Below, piece after piece: positions 22,716 through 32,654 of a DNA stretch of 64,000 bases. A program made the translations under genes and the position numbers. The notes beneath the pieces were generated by a model. That model was not told where the DNA came from, ran no database searches, and saw only the letters and a list, made by a program, of their open reading frames with translations. Source of the DNA: Sphingomonas telluris (GTDB taxonomy: Bacteria > Pseudomonadota > Alphaproteobacteria > Sphingomonadales > Sphingomonadaceae); assembly GCF_022568775.1 (NCBI RefSeq), contig NZ_JAKZHW010000001.1:1736001-1800000 (forward strand). The letters run 5' to 3'. Position 1 is the stretch's first letter; every line of letters starts with the position of its first letter.

Positions 22716-22771
22716 AATGTGCGCTCAGGGTGTTGACGCCCTAAACCGCCACACCCATATGCCGGCCATCG

Positions 22772-22798
22772 CTGGCACTCTCCTTGCGGGAGTGCCAA
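22772..22798 (+). promoter_or_regulatory. CIRCE element before groES
   Basis: CTGGCACTC-N9-GAGTGCCAA matches the CIRCE consensus TTAGCACTC-N9-GAGTGCTAA with the exact 9-bp spacer. It is the operator of HrcA, the heat-shock repressor of groESL. It lies 39 bp before the groES ATG. hrcA itself is not in the window. Confidence 0.92.
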
Positions 22799-22837
22799 CG
22801 CGTATAGGTTCAACAAGAAAGACAAGGGGCTCACACA

Positions 22838-23125
22838 ATGGGTTTCAGGCCGCTTCATGACCGCGTCCTCGTCCGCCGTATCGAGGCTGATGAGAAGACG
22901 ACCGGTGGAATCATCATTCCGGACACCGCCAAGGAAAAACCGCAGGAAGGCGAAGTCATCTCCGTCGGCACCGGGGCTCGCAGCGACGAGGGCAAGGTCA
23001 CGCCTCTCGACGTTAAGGCCGGCGACAAGATCCTGTTCGGCAAGTGGTCGGGCACCGAAGTGAAGATCGACGGCGAAGACCTGATCATCATGAAGGAAAG
23101 CGACATCCTCGGGATCGTCGGCTGA
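22838..23125 (+). CDS. groES: Co-chaperonin GroES
   Basis: The 10-kDa lid of the GroEL folding chamber. 95 residues, with [19 protein letters not shown], the mobile loop [17 protein letters not shown], and the C-terminal [10 protein letters not shown]. It is the first gene of a two-gene operon with groEL 72 bp downstream, repressed by HrcA through the CIRCE element and so heat-inducible. Confidence 0.98.
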   Translation: MGFRPLHDRVLVRRIEADEKTTGGIIIPDTAKEKPQEGEVISVGTGARSDEGKVTPLDVKAGDKILFGKWSGTEVKIDGEDLIIMKESDILGIVG

Positions 23126-23167
23126 CCTTCGGCTCTCGCGCGCATGCGCGTTGAGCAGTGAACTTAG

Positions 23168-24838
<1,671 letters not shown>

Positions 24839-24862
24839 GTCCGCGACCCAAGGCAAAAGAGA

Positions 24863-24898
24863 AGGGCTGGAGGAGCGATCCTCCGGCCCTTTTTATTT
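24863..24898 (+). terminator. Rho-independent terminator of groESL
   Basis: A 12-bp stem (AGGGCTGGAGGA, loop GCGA, TCCTCCGGCCCT) with one G-T pair, followed by TTTTATTT. The T tract overlaps the last codon and stop of the convergent glycosidase gene. Confidence 0.92.
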
Positions 24899-26749
24899 GC
24901 CTACTCCTACAGCCTCCAGTGCCTGATACTCTTTGGAGAGAACGCCGAACGCTTCCTTGCGCTGGCCGGTTGGCGAAATGAGCCCCTTACGGTTCCAGCC
25001 TTGCTGGAAAACCGGGTGCTGCCGGCGCGGCGAGCGGAAGTCCTTGAGGATCCATGGGCTCATCCCGCGCAGGAACGGGACCTTGCGTGCCATCGCGAGA
25101 GTCTGGCGGTAATATTCCGCCTGATATTCCTCGCTGAACTTGTGCGGGCTCGCCGCCTCGTCGTGGTAGCCCGCCTTCGCGTCCGCTCCGAACTCGGAGA
25201 AGATGAGCGGCTTCCTCACCGGCGAGCGCCACTCAAGCTCCGGCAGGCTCGCCAGCGGGTCTGGCGTGTACCAACCGTTGTACGTGTTGACCGCCATCAC
25301 ATCGAGTCCGCCCGCAAGCGGATCGTCGATGGTCTGCACATTCCCCTTGCGCGCGCTCAGCAGCGCTGCCGTCACCAACCGGCTGTCGTCGAGCTCACGC
25401 ACCTGCTTCACCAGCGCGCGCATGAAAGCTGTCCGGGCATCGCTGACTGGCGTCTCGTTGCCGACGCTCCACAGGATGATCGAAGCGCGATTGCGGTCGC
25501 GGACGATGTTCTCGCGCAGCATCTCCTCGGCGCTGGAGAGCACGCCGGGATTGTCCCACTGGACTTGCCAGTAGACCGGGATCTCGCTCCACACGAGCAG
25601 GCCAAGTTCATCGGCCGCCCGCGTCATCACCTCGCTGTGCGGATAATGAGCGAGCCGCACGAAATTGCCGTGCAGCCCTTGCTTGATGGTACCCAGCAGC
25701 GCCTTCGCTGCTTCCGGCGTGATCCTCCGCACCGGATTTTCGCCCAGCTCCTCCTCGTGCATTGAGATGCCGCGAAGGAAGATGGGTTTGCCGTTGAGCA
25801 ATATGTCCTCGCCGCGGACTTCGATGGTGCGGAAACCGACGCGATCGGCGAGCACATCGATGCCCGCTTCGAAGCGCACGTCGTAAAGTGTCGGACTTTC
25901 CGGCGACCAACGACGCAGGGCGCGCGTGACGGGCGCGTTGCCGGTCCACCTGCCATCGCCATCCGTCGTTCCGGCAATCGTCAGGCCCAGAGAAGGGATA
26001 CGTAGACGGACGGGGAAGCCGGCCATCTGCGAACCGTTGAGACGCACGGACGCCGCGATGCGCCCGTCCTTCGTCAGCCTTACCCAAGCATCGTCGATGA
26101 ACGTCTCGGGAACGCTGATTAGGCTCACGGACCGCGTGATCCCGCCGTAATTCTCCCAGTCGGTCACGACCGGCGGGACGTCCAGGCTGTTGCGCTCGGA
26201 ATCCACGCCGACGGTGATCTGGTTTCTGCCCGGGCGAACGAACTGCGTCACCTCGGCGGCGAAGGGCGTGAAGCCGCCGAAATGGCTGATGAGCTTCTTG
26301 CCGTTCAAGTAGAGGTCGGCGCGATAATCCACGGCGCCGAAGCGGACGAACGTCCGCTTTCCCGGCTGCGGCGTGAAGTCAAACGTTCGCTGATACCAGA
26401 CCAAGCCATTGTAATAGCGCATTTCCGGCGAGTGCCCGATCCACGCGCCGGGAAGCTCGACCGTGGGGGAGCGCTGCATGTCGAATTCGAACAGCGCCGT
26501 CGGATCCTTGGCCGCAACGTCCGCCTGGATGATGTCGGCGTAGCGCTGGCTGCTCGGACCCGGCGGGCCACCATGAAAGCCCGCGCGGCCGTCGCGATAG
26601 GGGTCGACGGACCAGTGCCAGGGACCGTCGAGGCTCTGGTGCGGCCGCATGTCCGCGGACACGAGCGCAATCGGCGGCGGAGGCGGCACGGTCGCCGAAG
26701 CGACCGCGCTGAACGCCAGTCCGATTGCCGCCAGCAGCACCCGCAGCAT
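24893..26749 (-). CDS. Secreted glycoside hydrolase family 2 enzyme (beta-glucuronidase/galactosidase-like)
   Basis: 618 residues: a signal peptide (cleavage after ASA near residue 19), an N-terminal jelly-roll sugar-binding domain (about 40-210, LDGPWHWSVDP, FVRFGAVDYRADLYLNG), an immunoglobulin-like domain (about 215-310), then the catalytic barrel (NGKPIFLRGISMHEEEL). The acid/base Glu432 is in SVGNETPVSD and the nucleophile Glu519 in LIFSEFGADA, so it should be active. Layout and length are nearest to beta-glucuronidases, but specificity cannot be told. It begins 8 bp after an M20 peptidase gene and ends inside the groEL terminator. Confidence 0.9.
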   Translation of the reverse strand: MLRVLLAAIGLAFSAVASATVPPPPPIALVSADMRPHQSLDGPWHWSVDPYRDGRAGFHGGPPGPSSQRYADIIQADVAAKDPTALFEFDMQRSPTVELPGAWIGHSPEMRYYNGLVWYQRTFDFTPQPGKRTFVRFGAVDYRADLYLNGKKLISHFGGFTPFAAEVTQFVRPGRNQITVGVDSERNSLDVPPVVTDWENYGGITRSVSLISVPETFIDDAWVRLTKDGRIAASVRLNGSQMAGFPVRLRIPSLGLTIAGTTDGDGRWTGNAPVTRALRRWSPESPTLYDVRFEAGIDVLADRVGFRTIEVRGEDILLNGKPIFLRGISMHEEELGENPVRRITPEAAKALLGTIKQGLHGNFVRLAHYPHSEVMTRAADELGLLVWSEIPVYWQVQWDNPGVLSSAEEMLRENIVRDRNRASIILWSVGNETPVSDARTAFMRALVKQVRELDDSRLVTAALLSARKGNVQTIDDPLAGGLDVMAVNTYNGWYTPDPLASLPELEWRSPVRKPLIFSEFGADAKAGYHDEAASPHKFSEEYQAEYYRQTLAMARKVPFLRGMSPWILKDFRSPRRQHPVFQQGWNRKGLISPTGQRKEAFGVLSKEYQALEAVGVGK

Positions 26750-26757
26750 GACCAGCC

Positions 26758-28194
26758 TCAGCTGGCGAGGTCGCGGATGATCGACTGCCAGTGGACGACG
26801 TCGTCGTACATCGCGCGGACCGGGATACGCTCGTCGAGGCCATGGGCGCGCTCGTCGTCGGGCGAGATGCCCCAGCTGCCGTCGACGTCGTAAACCGGGA
26901 TGCCCTTGGCCCTGAAGAAGGAGCCGTCGCTCGCGCCCGTGGACATCAGCGGATAGACCCGCATCTGCGGCCCGTGCAGCTTCTGGATCGACTTGGTCAC
27001 CGCCTTCAACACGTCGGGACGAAGCGGCGACGGCGGGGTCGGCTCGCCGATATAATTAGGGTCCGGCGTGACCTGCACCTTCGGGCCGGCGAGCTGCTGA
27101 AGCTCGGCCTGAACGTCCTTCGGCTGCACGCCCGGCATGATCCGGCAATTCACGGTCGCCTTTGCCCGTTGCGGCAGCGCATTGTCGGCATGACCGCCTT
27201 CCAGCATCGTCGCAACGCAGCGGGTGCGGGTCAGGCCGACTTCCAGCGGGTTCGCCTCGATCTCGTCGGCGGCGGCGCCGTCGTTCGGATTGGCGAGCCA
27301 ACGCCGCATCGCATTGCCGAGCGCGCTATTGCCTTCCTGCCGCGCACGCTCCTCGAAATAGCCGCGGCTCGTCTCGTTCATCATCGGCGTGAAGCGATGG
27401 TTCTGGAGCGCCTTCAAGGCATCCGCGAGATCGTAGATGGCGTTGTCCGGACGCGGACGAGAGCTGTGGCCGCCCGGATTGATCGTCGTGAAGAAGTAGG
27501 TCTGGAACGTCTTCTCGGCAGTCGAGATACCGCAGCCGAGGGGACGGAAGTTCTTGTCGTACGCACCGCAGCCGCCGTCGGCATTCAGACCGAATTCGGC
27601 GTCGGTCAGGTTGCGCCACTCGCTTGCGCCAAGCGTCGCGCCGCGTCCGTTCGTCTCCTCGTCGCCGCTGTAGAAGAAGATGATGTCGCGGTTCGGCTTG
27701 AAGCCTTCGCTCATCAGCTTCACCGCCGCCATCGTCGTCGCGACGTCGCCGTTCTTCATGTCGCTGGTGCCCCGGCCGAGGAAATAGCCGCCCTCTTCGC
27801 GGAACACGAACGGGTCGAACTTCCAATCCTCACGCTTGGCTTCGACGACGTCCATGTGGCCGAGGATCATCATCGGCTTCTTCGTCGCGTGCGGCGACCG
27901 CCAGCGGACGATCAGCGCGACAGTCTTGTCGCCCGGAAGCGCCTCGTAGGGCATGATGTGGATGTCGGATTCCGGAATGCCCGCCGCGCGGAACTGGTCG
28001 GCGAGCAGCTTCGCCATGCGCGGCATCTCGCCGCGATGATGGACGGAGGGGATCTCGATCGCCTGCTTGAACACGTCGCGCGTCTTCGCCTGCCAGGCTG
28101 GTTCGAGCTTGGTCGGAACGGTCAGCGGATTGGTTGCAGCGGACGCGGTGCTCGCAAGAGCCGCGGCGAGTACGCAGGCAAGAACAGACTTCAT
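26758..28194 (-). CDS. Secreted M20 family metallopeptidase
   Basis: 478 residues with a signal peptide (MKSVLACVLAAALASTASA). It carries the M20 two-zinc centre: LGHMDVVEA (His and, two residues on, the catalytic Asp), GRGTSDMKNG (bridging Asp), GDEETNGRG (catalytic Glu pair), GLNADGG (Asp), and a C-terminal zinc His in RAHGLDERI. A lid domain is inserted after HSSRPRPDNA. M20 enzymes cleave dipeptides or acylated amino acids; a periplasmic site is inferred. It is similar along its whole length to the next gene upstream, implying tandem duplication. The ATG at 28194 is chosen because it opens the signal peptide. Confidence 0.9.
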   Translation of the reverse strand: MKSVLACVLAAALASTASAATNPLTVPTKLEPAWQAKTRDVFKQAIEIPSVHHRGEMPRMAKLLADQFRAAGIPESDIHIMPYEALPGDKTVALIVRWRSPHATKKPMMILGHMDVVEAKREDWKFDPFVFREEGGYFLGRGTSDMKNGDVATTMAAVKLMSEGFKPNRDIIFFYSGDEETNGRGATLGASEWRNLTDAEFGLNADGGCGAYDKNFRPLGCGISTAEKTFQTYFFTTINPGGHSSRPRPDNAIYDLADALKALQNHRFTPMMNETSRGYFEERARQEGNSALGNAMRRWLANPNDGAAADEIEANPLEVGLTRTRCVATMLEGGHADNALPQRAKATVNCRIMPGVQPKDVQAELQQLAGPKVQVTPDPNYIGEPTPPSPLRPDVLKAVTKSIQKLHGPQMRVYPLMSTGASDGSFFRAKGIPVYDVDGSWGISPDDERAHGLDERIPVRAMYDDVVHWQSIIRDLAS

Positions 28195-28264
28195 CGGGAA
28201 TGACCTTTGGCTGGAATGTTCGAAGGCTAGGACGACTGGACGAAGGGTCAAGCGGCGAACCGCT

Positions 28265-29698
28265 TTACTTGCCGGTCAGCTCACGCAGCAGGATCTGCCA
28301 GTGCACGACATTGTCGTAGAGGGCCTGCACGGGAATGCGCTCGTCCTTGCCGTGTGCACGGAAGTCGACGGGCACAACGTACCAGCTGCCGTTCACCCCG
28401 TAGACCGGGATGCCGGCAACACGGAACGGCCGCGCATCGCTCGCGCCCGTCGACATTTCCGGGAAGATCGGCTGGTTCGGGTGCAGAGCGTGGATCGCTT
28501 TCGTGTAGGCGGCAGTCACTTCTGGACGCAGCGGTGATGCTAGCGAAGCTGGATTGTCGTCGTTACGAGTCACTACGACTTCCGTATCGGCAACGATCTT
28601 CTCCAGTTCCTTCTTCACGTCGTTCGGATCGACGCCCGGGAAGATGCGGCAGTTGATCATCGCGGTCGCGAGCTGCGGAAGGGCATTGTCCGCGTGTCCC
28701 GCGAACAGGCGGGTCGGAACGCAGCGCGTCCGCGTCAGGCCAACTTCGCTTTCGCTCGCTTCGATCGTGTCGGCCGCGGCGCCGTCATTGGGATTGGCGA
28801 GCCAGGCGCGCATCGCATCGCCGAGCGGCCCCTTCTCCTGCTTCTCGCGTCCCGCGAAGTAAGCGCGGGTCGTCTCGTTCATCATCGGCGCGAAGCGGTA
28901 GGCTTCGATCTTATCCAGCGCGTGCGCGAGGCTGTAGATGGCATTGTCCTTGCGCGGCTTCGACGAGTGACCGCCGCGATTGCGCACTGTCAGCGTATAG
29001 CCCGCGAACGTCTTCTCGGCAGTCTGCATCGTATACCCGGCAGGCGACTTGTCGGGATTGATGCCGCCGCCGCCGCCATCGGCGTTCAATCCGAATTCCG
29101 GGTGGCTGAGCAGCTCGAGCCACTCGCCCGCGCCCTTCTTCGCGCCGATGCCGTTGGTCTCCTCGTCGCCCGTAAACAGGACGACGATATCGCGCTTCGG
29201 TTTGAAGCCGGATGCCTTCAGATTGATCATCGCCTGCGTGATGGCGACGATCCCGTCCTTCATGTCGGTGGTGCCGCGCCCGTAGTAATAGCCGTCCCGC
29301 TCGGTCAGCACGAACGGATCGGTGGTGGAATCTTCGACCTTTGCCTCGACCACATCCATGTGACCCATCAGCATAATCGGCTTCAGATTGCTTTTGCCTG
29401 GAGCCCGCCAGCGAACGATCACTGCAGCCGTGTCATCGCCGCCGGTCGTTGCGCTTTCGGTGTGGTAGGGAACGACGTGCACATCTTCCGCCCGGAAGCC
29501 TGCGGCCTTGAACTGGTCGGCGACGTAATTCGCCATTTCAGGAGTCTTGTGCCGCCCAATGACCGTGGGCGTGTTGACCACATGCTCGAACATCGCGTGT
29601 GTGGAGTCGCGCTGCGCCTGGGTCAGTTGCGGGGGTGAGGCGCCGGCGAGAACGGCGAGCGAAACGGTGGCGAACGCAGCGGCAGGCAGACGGCGCAT
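28265..29698 (-). CDS. Secreted M20 family metallopeptidase, tandem paralogue
   Basis: 477 residues, exported (MRRLPAAAFATVSLAVLAGA leader). It has the same M20 motifs as its neighbour: MGHMDVVEAK, GRGTTDMKDG, GDEETNGIGAKKG, GLNADGGGGG, and HGKDERIPVQAL at the end. Shared rare stretches such as WLANPNDGAAAD and VGLTRTRC in both copies show a duplication rather than mere family likeness. It is the first gene of a probable three-gene unit with the second peptidase (70 bp gap) and the family 2 glycosidase. Confidence 0.9.
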   Translation of the reverse strand: MRRLPAAAFATVSLAVLAGASPPQLTQAQRDSTHAMFEHVVNTPTVIGRHKTPEMANYVADQFKAAGFRAEDVHVVPYHTESATTGGDDTAAVIVRWRAPGKSNLKPIMLMGHMDVVEAKVEDSTTDPFVLTERDGYYYGRGTTDMKDGIVAITQAMINLKASGFKPKRDIVVLFTGDEETNGIGAKKGAGEWLELLSHPEFGLNADGGGGGINPDKSPAGYTMQTAEKTFAGYTLTVRNRGGHSSKPRKDNAIYSLAHALDKIEAYRFAPMMNETTRAYFAGREKQEKGPLGDAMRAWLANPNDGAAADTIEASESEVGLTRTRCVPTRLFAGHADNALPQLATAMINCRIFPGVDPNDVKKELEKIVADTEVVVTRNDDNPASLASPLRPEVTAAYTKAIHALHPNQPIFPEMSTGASDARPFRVAGIPVYGVNGSWYVVPVDFRAHGKDERIPVQALYDNVVHWQILLRELTGK

Positions 29699-29752
29699 CA
29701 GTAAGACTCCCCCGAAATGAGTTGCGTGAAGCTACCGGCGCAGCGTGGCCCG

Positions 29753-30871
29753 TCAAGCGTGGTCGGTTCCGTGGCCTTCCGCGAGATATTCGGCGCTGCG
29801 CATCTCTTCCAAACGGCTAACCGTGCGCTGAAATTCGAAGCTGCCGTCGCCTTGCGGGTAAAGGCCTTCGGGTTGGGCGTCGGCGGCGGCGAGCAGCTTC
29901 ACGCGGTGCTCGTAAAGCGCGTCGATCAGGGTCACGAACCGAGCGGCCTCGTTGCGCATGTCGCGCGTCATCACCGGAATGCCGACGATGATGACCGTGT
30001 GATAGCGCTGCGCGATGGCCAGATAATCGGCGGCGCCGCGCGGTTCGCCGACCAGCCGTTTAAACGAAAAGACCGCGACGCCCTTCAGGCTTTTCGGCAC
30101 GTGCAGAGTGCGGCCGCCGCCGACGGATAGTTCCTCGGTCGGAACCTTGGCGCGGTCCTCGACCGGATAGTCGGTGAGCTTGAAGAAGGCGTTGCTAAGC
30201 GCCTTCGTCGCCTCCGGCCCGTTGGGCACGTGCCAGACATTCACGCCGGTCAATCGATGCAGGCGATAGTCCGTCGGGCCGTTCACCTCGACGACCGCGA
30301 ACCGCTTCTCGAGAAGGTCGATGAAGGGCAAGAAGAGCTCGCGGTTCAGTCCGTCCTTGTAGAGATCGCGCGGCGGCCGGTTCGACGTGGTGACGATGCG
30401 AACGCCGCGCTCGATCAGACGCTCGAACAGGCGCGACAGGATCATCGCGTCGGCGGGGTTCGTCACCTGCATCTCGTCGAAGCAAAGCAGCTTCACTTCA
30501 TCGGCGATGTCGTCGGCCGCCCGCTCCAGCGGATCGCCTTCCTCGTCCTTGCGCTTGTCGCGAAGTCGCGCGTGCGTCTCGATCATGAAGGCGTGGAAGT
30601 GGACGCGCCGTTTTGGCTCCACCGCGATATGGTCGAAGGCGAGGTCCATCAGCATCGACTTGCCGCGTCCGACGCCGCCCCAGAGGTACACGCCGACCGG
30701 CCCGTCCTGACGCTTGCCGAACAGGCGGGAGAACAAGTTTTTGCCGTTGTCCGATTCCAGGTCCTGCGCGAACCGGTCGAGAGCGGCGACGGCGCGTTCC
30801 TGCGCCGGGTCCGGCTTCAGCTCCCCTGCCCTGACCATCTCCTGGTAGGCGCGGCCTACCGCTCCGGTCAT
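29753..30871 (-). CDS. zapE: Cell division protein ZapE (AFG1-like ATPase)
   Basis: 372 residues of the AFG1/LACE1 family. Walker A GGVGRGKSML near residue 65, Walker B LLCFDEMQVTN, sensor-like TTSNRPPRDLY. ZapE acts with FtsZ at the septum in E. coli and is tied to membrane-protein quality control in other family members. Its ATG overlaps the stop of the thioesterase gene (ATGA), which in turn overlaps sdhB. Confidence 0.93.
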   Translation of the reverse strand: MTGAVGRAYQEMVRAGELKPDPAQERAVAALDRFAQDLESDNGKNLFSRLFGKRQDGPVGVYLWGGVGRGKSMLMDLAFDHIAVEPKRRVHFHAFMIETHARLRDKRKDEEGDPLERAADDIADEVKLLCFDEMQVTNPADAMILSRLFERLIERGVRIVTTSNRPPRDLYKDGLNRELFLPFIDLLEKRFAVVEVNGPTDYRLHRLTGVNVWHVPNGPEATKALSNAFFKLTDYPVEDRAKVPTEELSVGGGRTLHVPKSLKGVAVFSFKRLVGEPRGAADYLAIAQRYHTVIIVGIPVMTRDMRNEAARFVTLIDALYEHRVKLLAAADAQPEGLYPQGDGSFEFQRTVSRLEEMRSAEYLAEGHGTDHA

Positions 30872-31368
30872 GCGGGCGCGTTCTTCTCTTTGATGCGCTT
30901 CAGCGTGCCGGTGAAGCTGTAGCAGGCCTCTCCGTCCTGCTTCACCACGCCTTGCATGAAGGCGTGCGCGCGCGTCTGCCTGACCAGCTCGACGTGCGCA
31001 TCGAGCGGGACGCCGACCTTGCCGCGCGCCAGGAAGTGCGTCGTCAGGTCGAGGGTGACGTAATGACCCTGCGCCATGCCCGCGCAGCGGCCGCCGGCAA
31101 ACATGGCCATGTCAATGAAGCTCATGACAGCGCCGCCGTGGATCGAGCCGCCCATGTTCATATGCGCTTCGGTCGGGAACATGCGGGCGACGCCGCGCCC
31201 CGGCCCGTCAGGCCTGAACAGCAGGCGTCCGGTCGCGGCGGCGAACGATCCGCGCGGGAAGTCGCCCCAGCTGTACCACCCGGGATTGTCTGCGTCGGGC
31301 TTGGCTCCGGCGGGAACGCCGACGTCTTCCAACCCTTCGCCGCCTAAAGTGTGGCCGTCTTCGCTCAC
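30868..31368 (-). CDS. PaaI-type hotdog thioesterase
   Basis: 166 residues with a single hotdog domain: [20 protein letters not shown] is the family helix with the substrate-binding Gly pair and catalytic Asp, followed by [12 protein letters not shown]. It should hydrolyse an acyl-CoA; the acyl group is unknown. GTG start inside GTGA overlapping the sdhB stop; the stop overlaps the zapE start, so all three are translationally coupled. Confidence 0.88.
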   Translation of the reverse strand: MSEDGHTLGGEGLEDVGVPAGAKPDADNPGWYSWGDFPRGSFAAATGRLLFRPDGPGRGVARMFPTEAHMNMGGSIHGGAVMSFIDMAMFAGGRCAGMAQGHYVTLDLTTHFLARGKVGVPLDAHVELVRQTRAHAFMQGVVKQDGEACYSFTGTLKRIKEKNAPA

Positions 31369-32144
31369 GCGGCGCGTTCGGCGATCAGCTTCTTGGTCTC
31401 CGCGATCGCCTTGGCCGGATTGAGGCCCTTCGGACAGACGTTCGCGCAGTTCATGATCGTGTGACAGCGATACAGGCGGAACGGATCTTCGAGATCGTTG
31501 AGGCGCTCGCCCGTCGCTTCGTCACGGCTGTCGGCCAGCCAGCGGTAGGCCTGCAGCAGCACCGCCGGACCGAGGAAGCGGTCGGAGTTCCACCAGTAGC
31601 TCGGGCAGCCTGTGGAGCAGCAGAAGCACAGGATGCACTCGTAGAGGCCATCCAGCTTCGCGCGGTCTTCGGGCGATTGCAGCCGCTCGCGCCCCGACGG
31701 TGCCGGCGTCACGCTCTTCAGCCACGGCTGGATTGACGCATATTGCGCGTAAACGTGAGTGAGGTCGGGAACGAGGTCCTTTACCACTTCCATGTGCGGA
31801 AGCGGAGTGATCTGCACGTCGCCCTTCATGTCCTCGATCGCGGTCGTGCAGGCGAGGCCATTCCGGCCGTCCATGTTCATCGAGCAGGAACCGCAAATGC
31901 CTTCGCGGCAGGAGCGGCGGAAGGTCAGCGTGGAATCGATCTCGTTCTTGATGCGGATGAGCGCGTCGAGGACCATCGGCCCGGTCTTGTCGAGATCGAT
32001 GGTGTAGGTGTCGAAACGCGGGTTCGCGCTGCCGTCCGGATCGTAACGGTAGATCTTGAACGTCTTGAGCCGCTTGCCCTCTTCGGCCGGGTGCTTCTTG
32101 CCCTTGGTGATGCGGCTGTTCTTGGGAAGGCGAAACTCGGCCAA
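31365..32144 (-). CDS. sdhB: Succinate dehydrogenase iron-sulfur subunit
   Basis: 259 residues. N-terminal 2Fe-2S ferredoxin domain ([15 protein letters not shown] plus a fourth Cys), C-terminal domain with ligands for 4Fe-4S and 3Fe-4S clusters ([31 protein letters not shown]). It carries electrons from the flavoprotein SdhA to ubiquinone at the inner membrane. The start is TTG, fixed by AGGAG six bases upstream and by the first residues MAEFRLPKN. sdhA, sdhC and sdhD are not adjacent: bcp and glnE lie upstream and a thioesterase and zapE downstream. Confidence 0.96.
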   Translation of the reverse strand: MAEFRLPKNSRITKGKKHPAEEGKRLKTFKIYRYDPDGSANPRFDTYTIDLDKTGPMVLDALIRIKNEIDSTLTFRRSCREGICGSCSMNMDGRNGLACTTAIEDMKGDVQITPLPHMEVVKDLVPDLTHVYAQYASIQPWLKSVTPAPSGRERLQSPEDRAKLDGLYECILCFCCSTGCPSYWWNSDRFLGPAVLLQAYRWLADSRDEATGERLNDLEDPFRLYRCHTIMNCANVCPKGLNPAKAIAETKKLIAERAA

Positions 32145-32195
32145 GGCCTGCTCCTATTTGACTTGCGCGGGCGCTATCACCCGCGCCCCATCTTT

Positions 32196-32654
32196 TCAAA
32201 CCTGCGCGGCCGCCCTCAGGACTTCTTGCGCGTGGCCAGGCACCTTCACCTTGCGCCAGGCGCGGATGACCTTGCCGTCCGAATCGATAAGATAGGTCGC
32301 GCGCTCCATGCCCATATATTTCCGGCCGTACATCGACTTTTCGACCCAGGTGCCGAACGCGTCGGAGATGCGGCCGTCCTCGTCGGAAGCGAGCGGCACG
32401 GCGAGGTCGTACTTGCTGATGAACTTTTCGTGCTTTTTCATTGGATCGCGCGACACGCCGACGACCTTGGCACCAGCCTTCTTGAAGTCGCCCGCAAGCG
32501 CGGTGAAATCCTGCGCTTCCTTGGTGCAGCCGGAAGTGTCGTCCTTTGGATAGAAGTAGAGGACGAGCGGCTGGCTCGGCGAGGAGAGGTCGACGCTGCT
32601 CCCGTCGCTTGCGATCACCGTAATGGCTGGGGCCTTGTCGCCTTCGTCAATCAT
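32196..32654 (-). CDS. bcp: Thioredoxin-dependent peroxiredoxin, Bcp type
   Basis: 152 residues of the Bcp/PrxQ group, which reduces H2O2 and organic hydroperoxides in the cytoplasm. The peroxidatic Cys43 is in DDTSGCTKEAQDF. The resolving Cys found five residues later in many Bcp proteins is replaced (KEAQD), so it should work as a 1-Cys enzyme. The start is the ATG overlapping the glnE stop (ATGA, 32651-32654). A GC-rich inverted repeat lies between its stop and sdhB, but with no T run. Confidence 0.93.
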   Translation of the reverse strand: MIDEGDKAPAITVIASDGSSVDLSSPSQPLVLYFYPKDDTSGCTKEAQDFTALAGDFKKAGAKVVGVSRDPMKKHEKFISKYDLAVPLASDEDGRISDAFGTWVEKSMYGRKYMGMERATYLIDSDGKVIRAWRKVKVPGHAQEVLRAAAQV

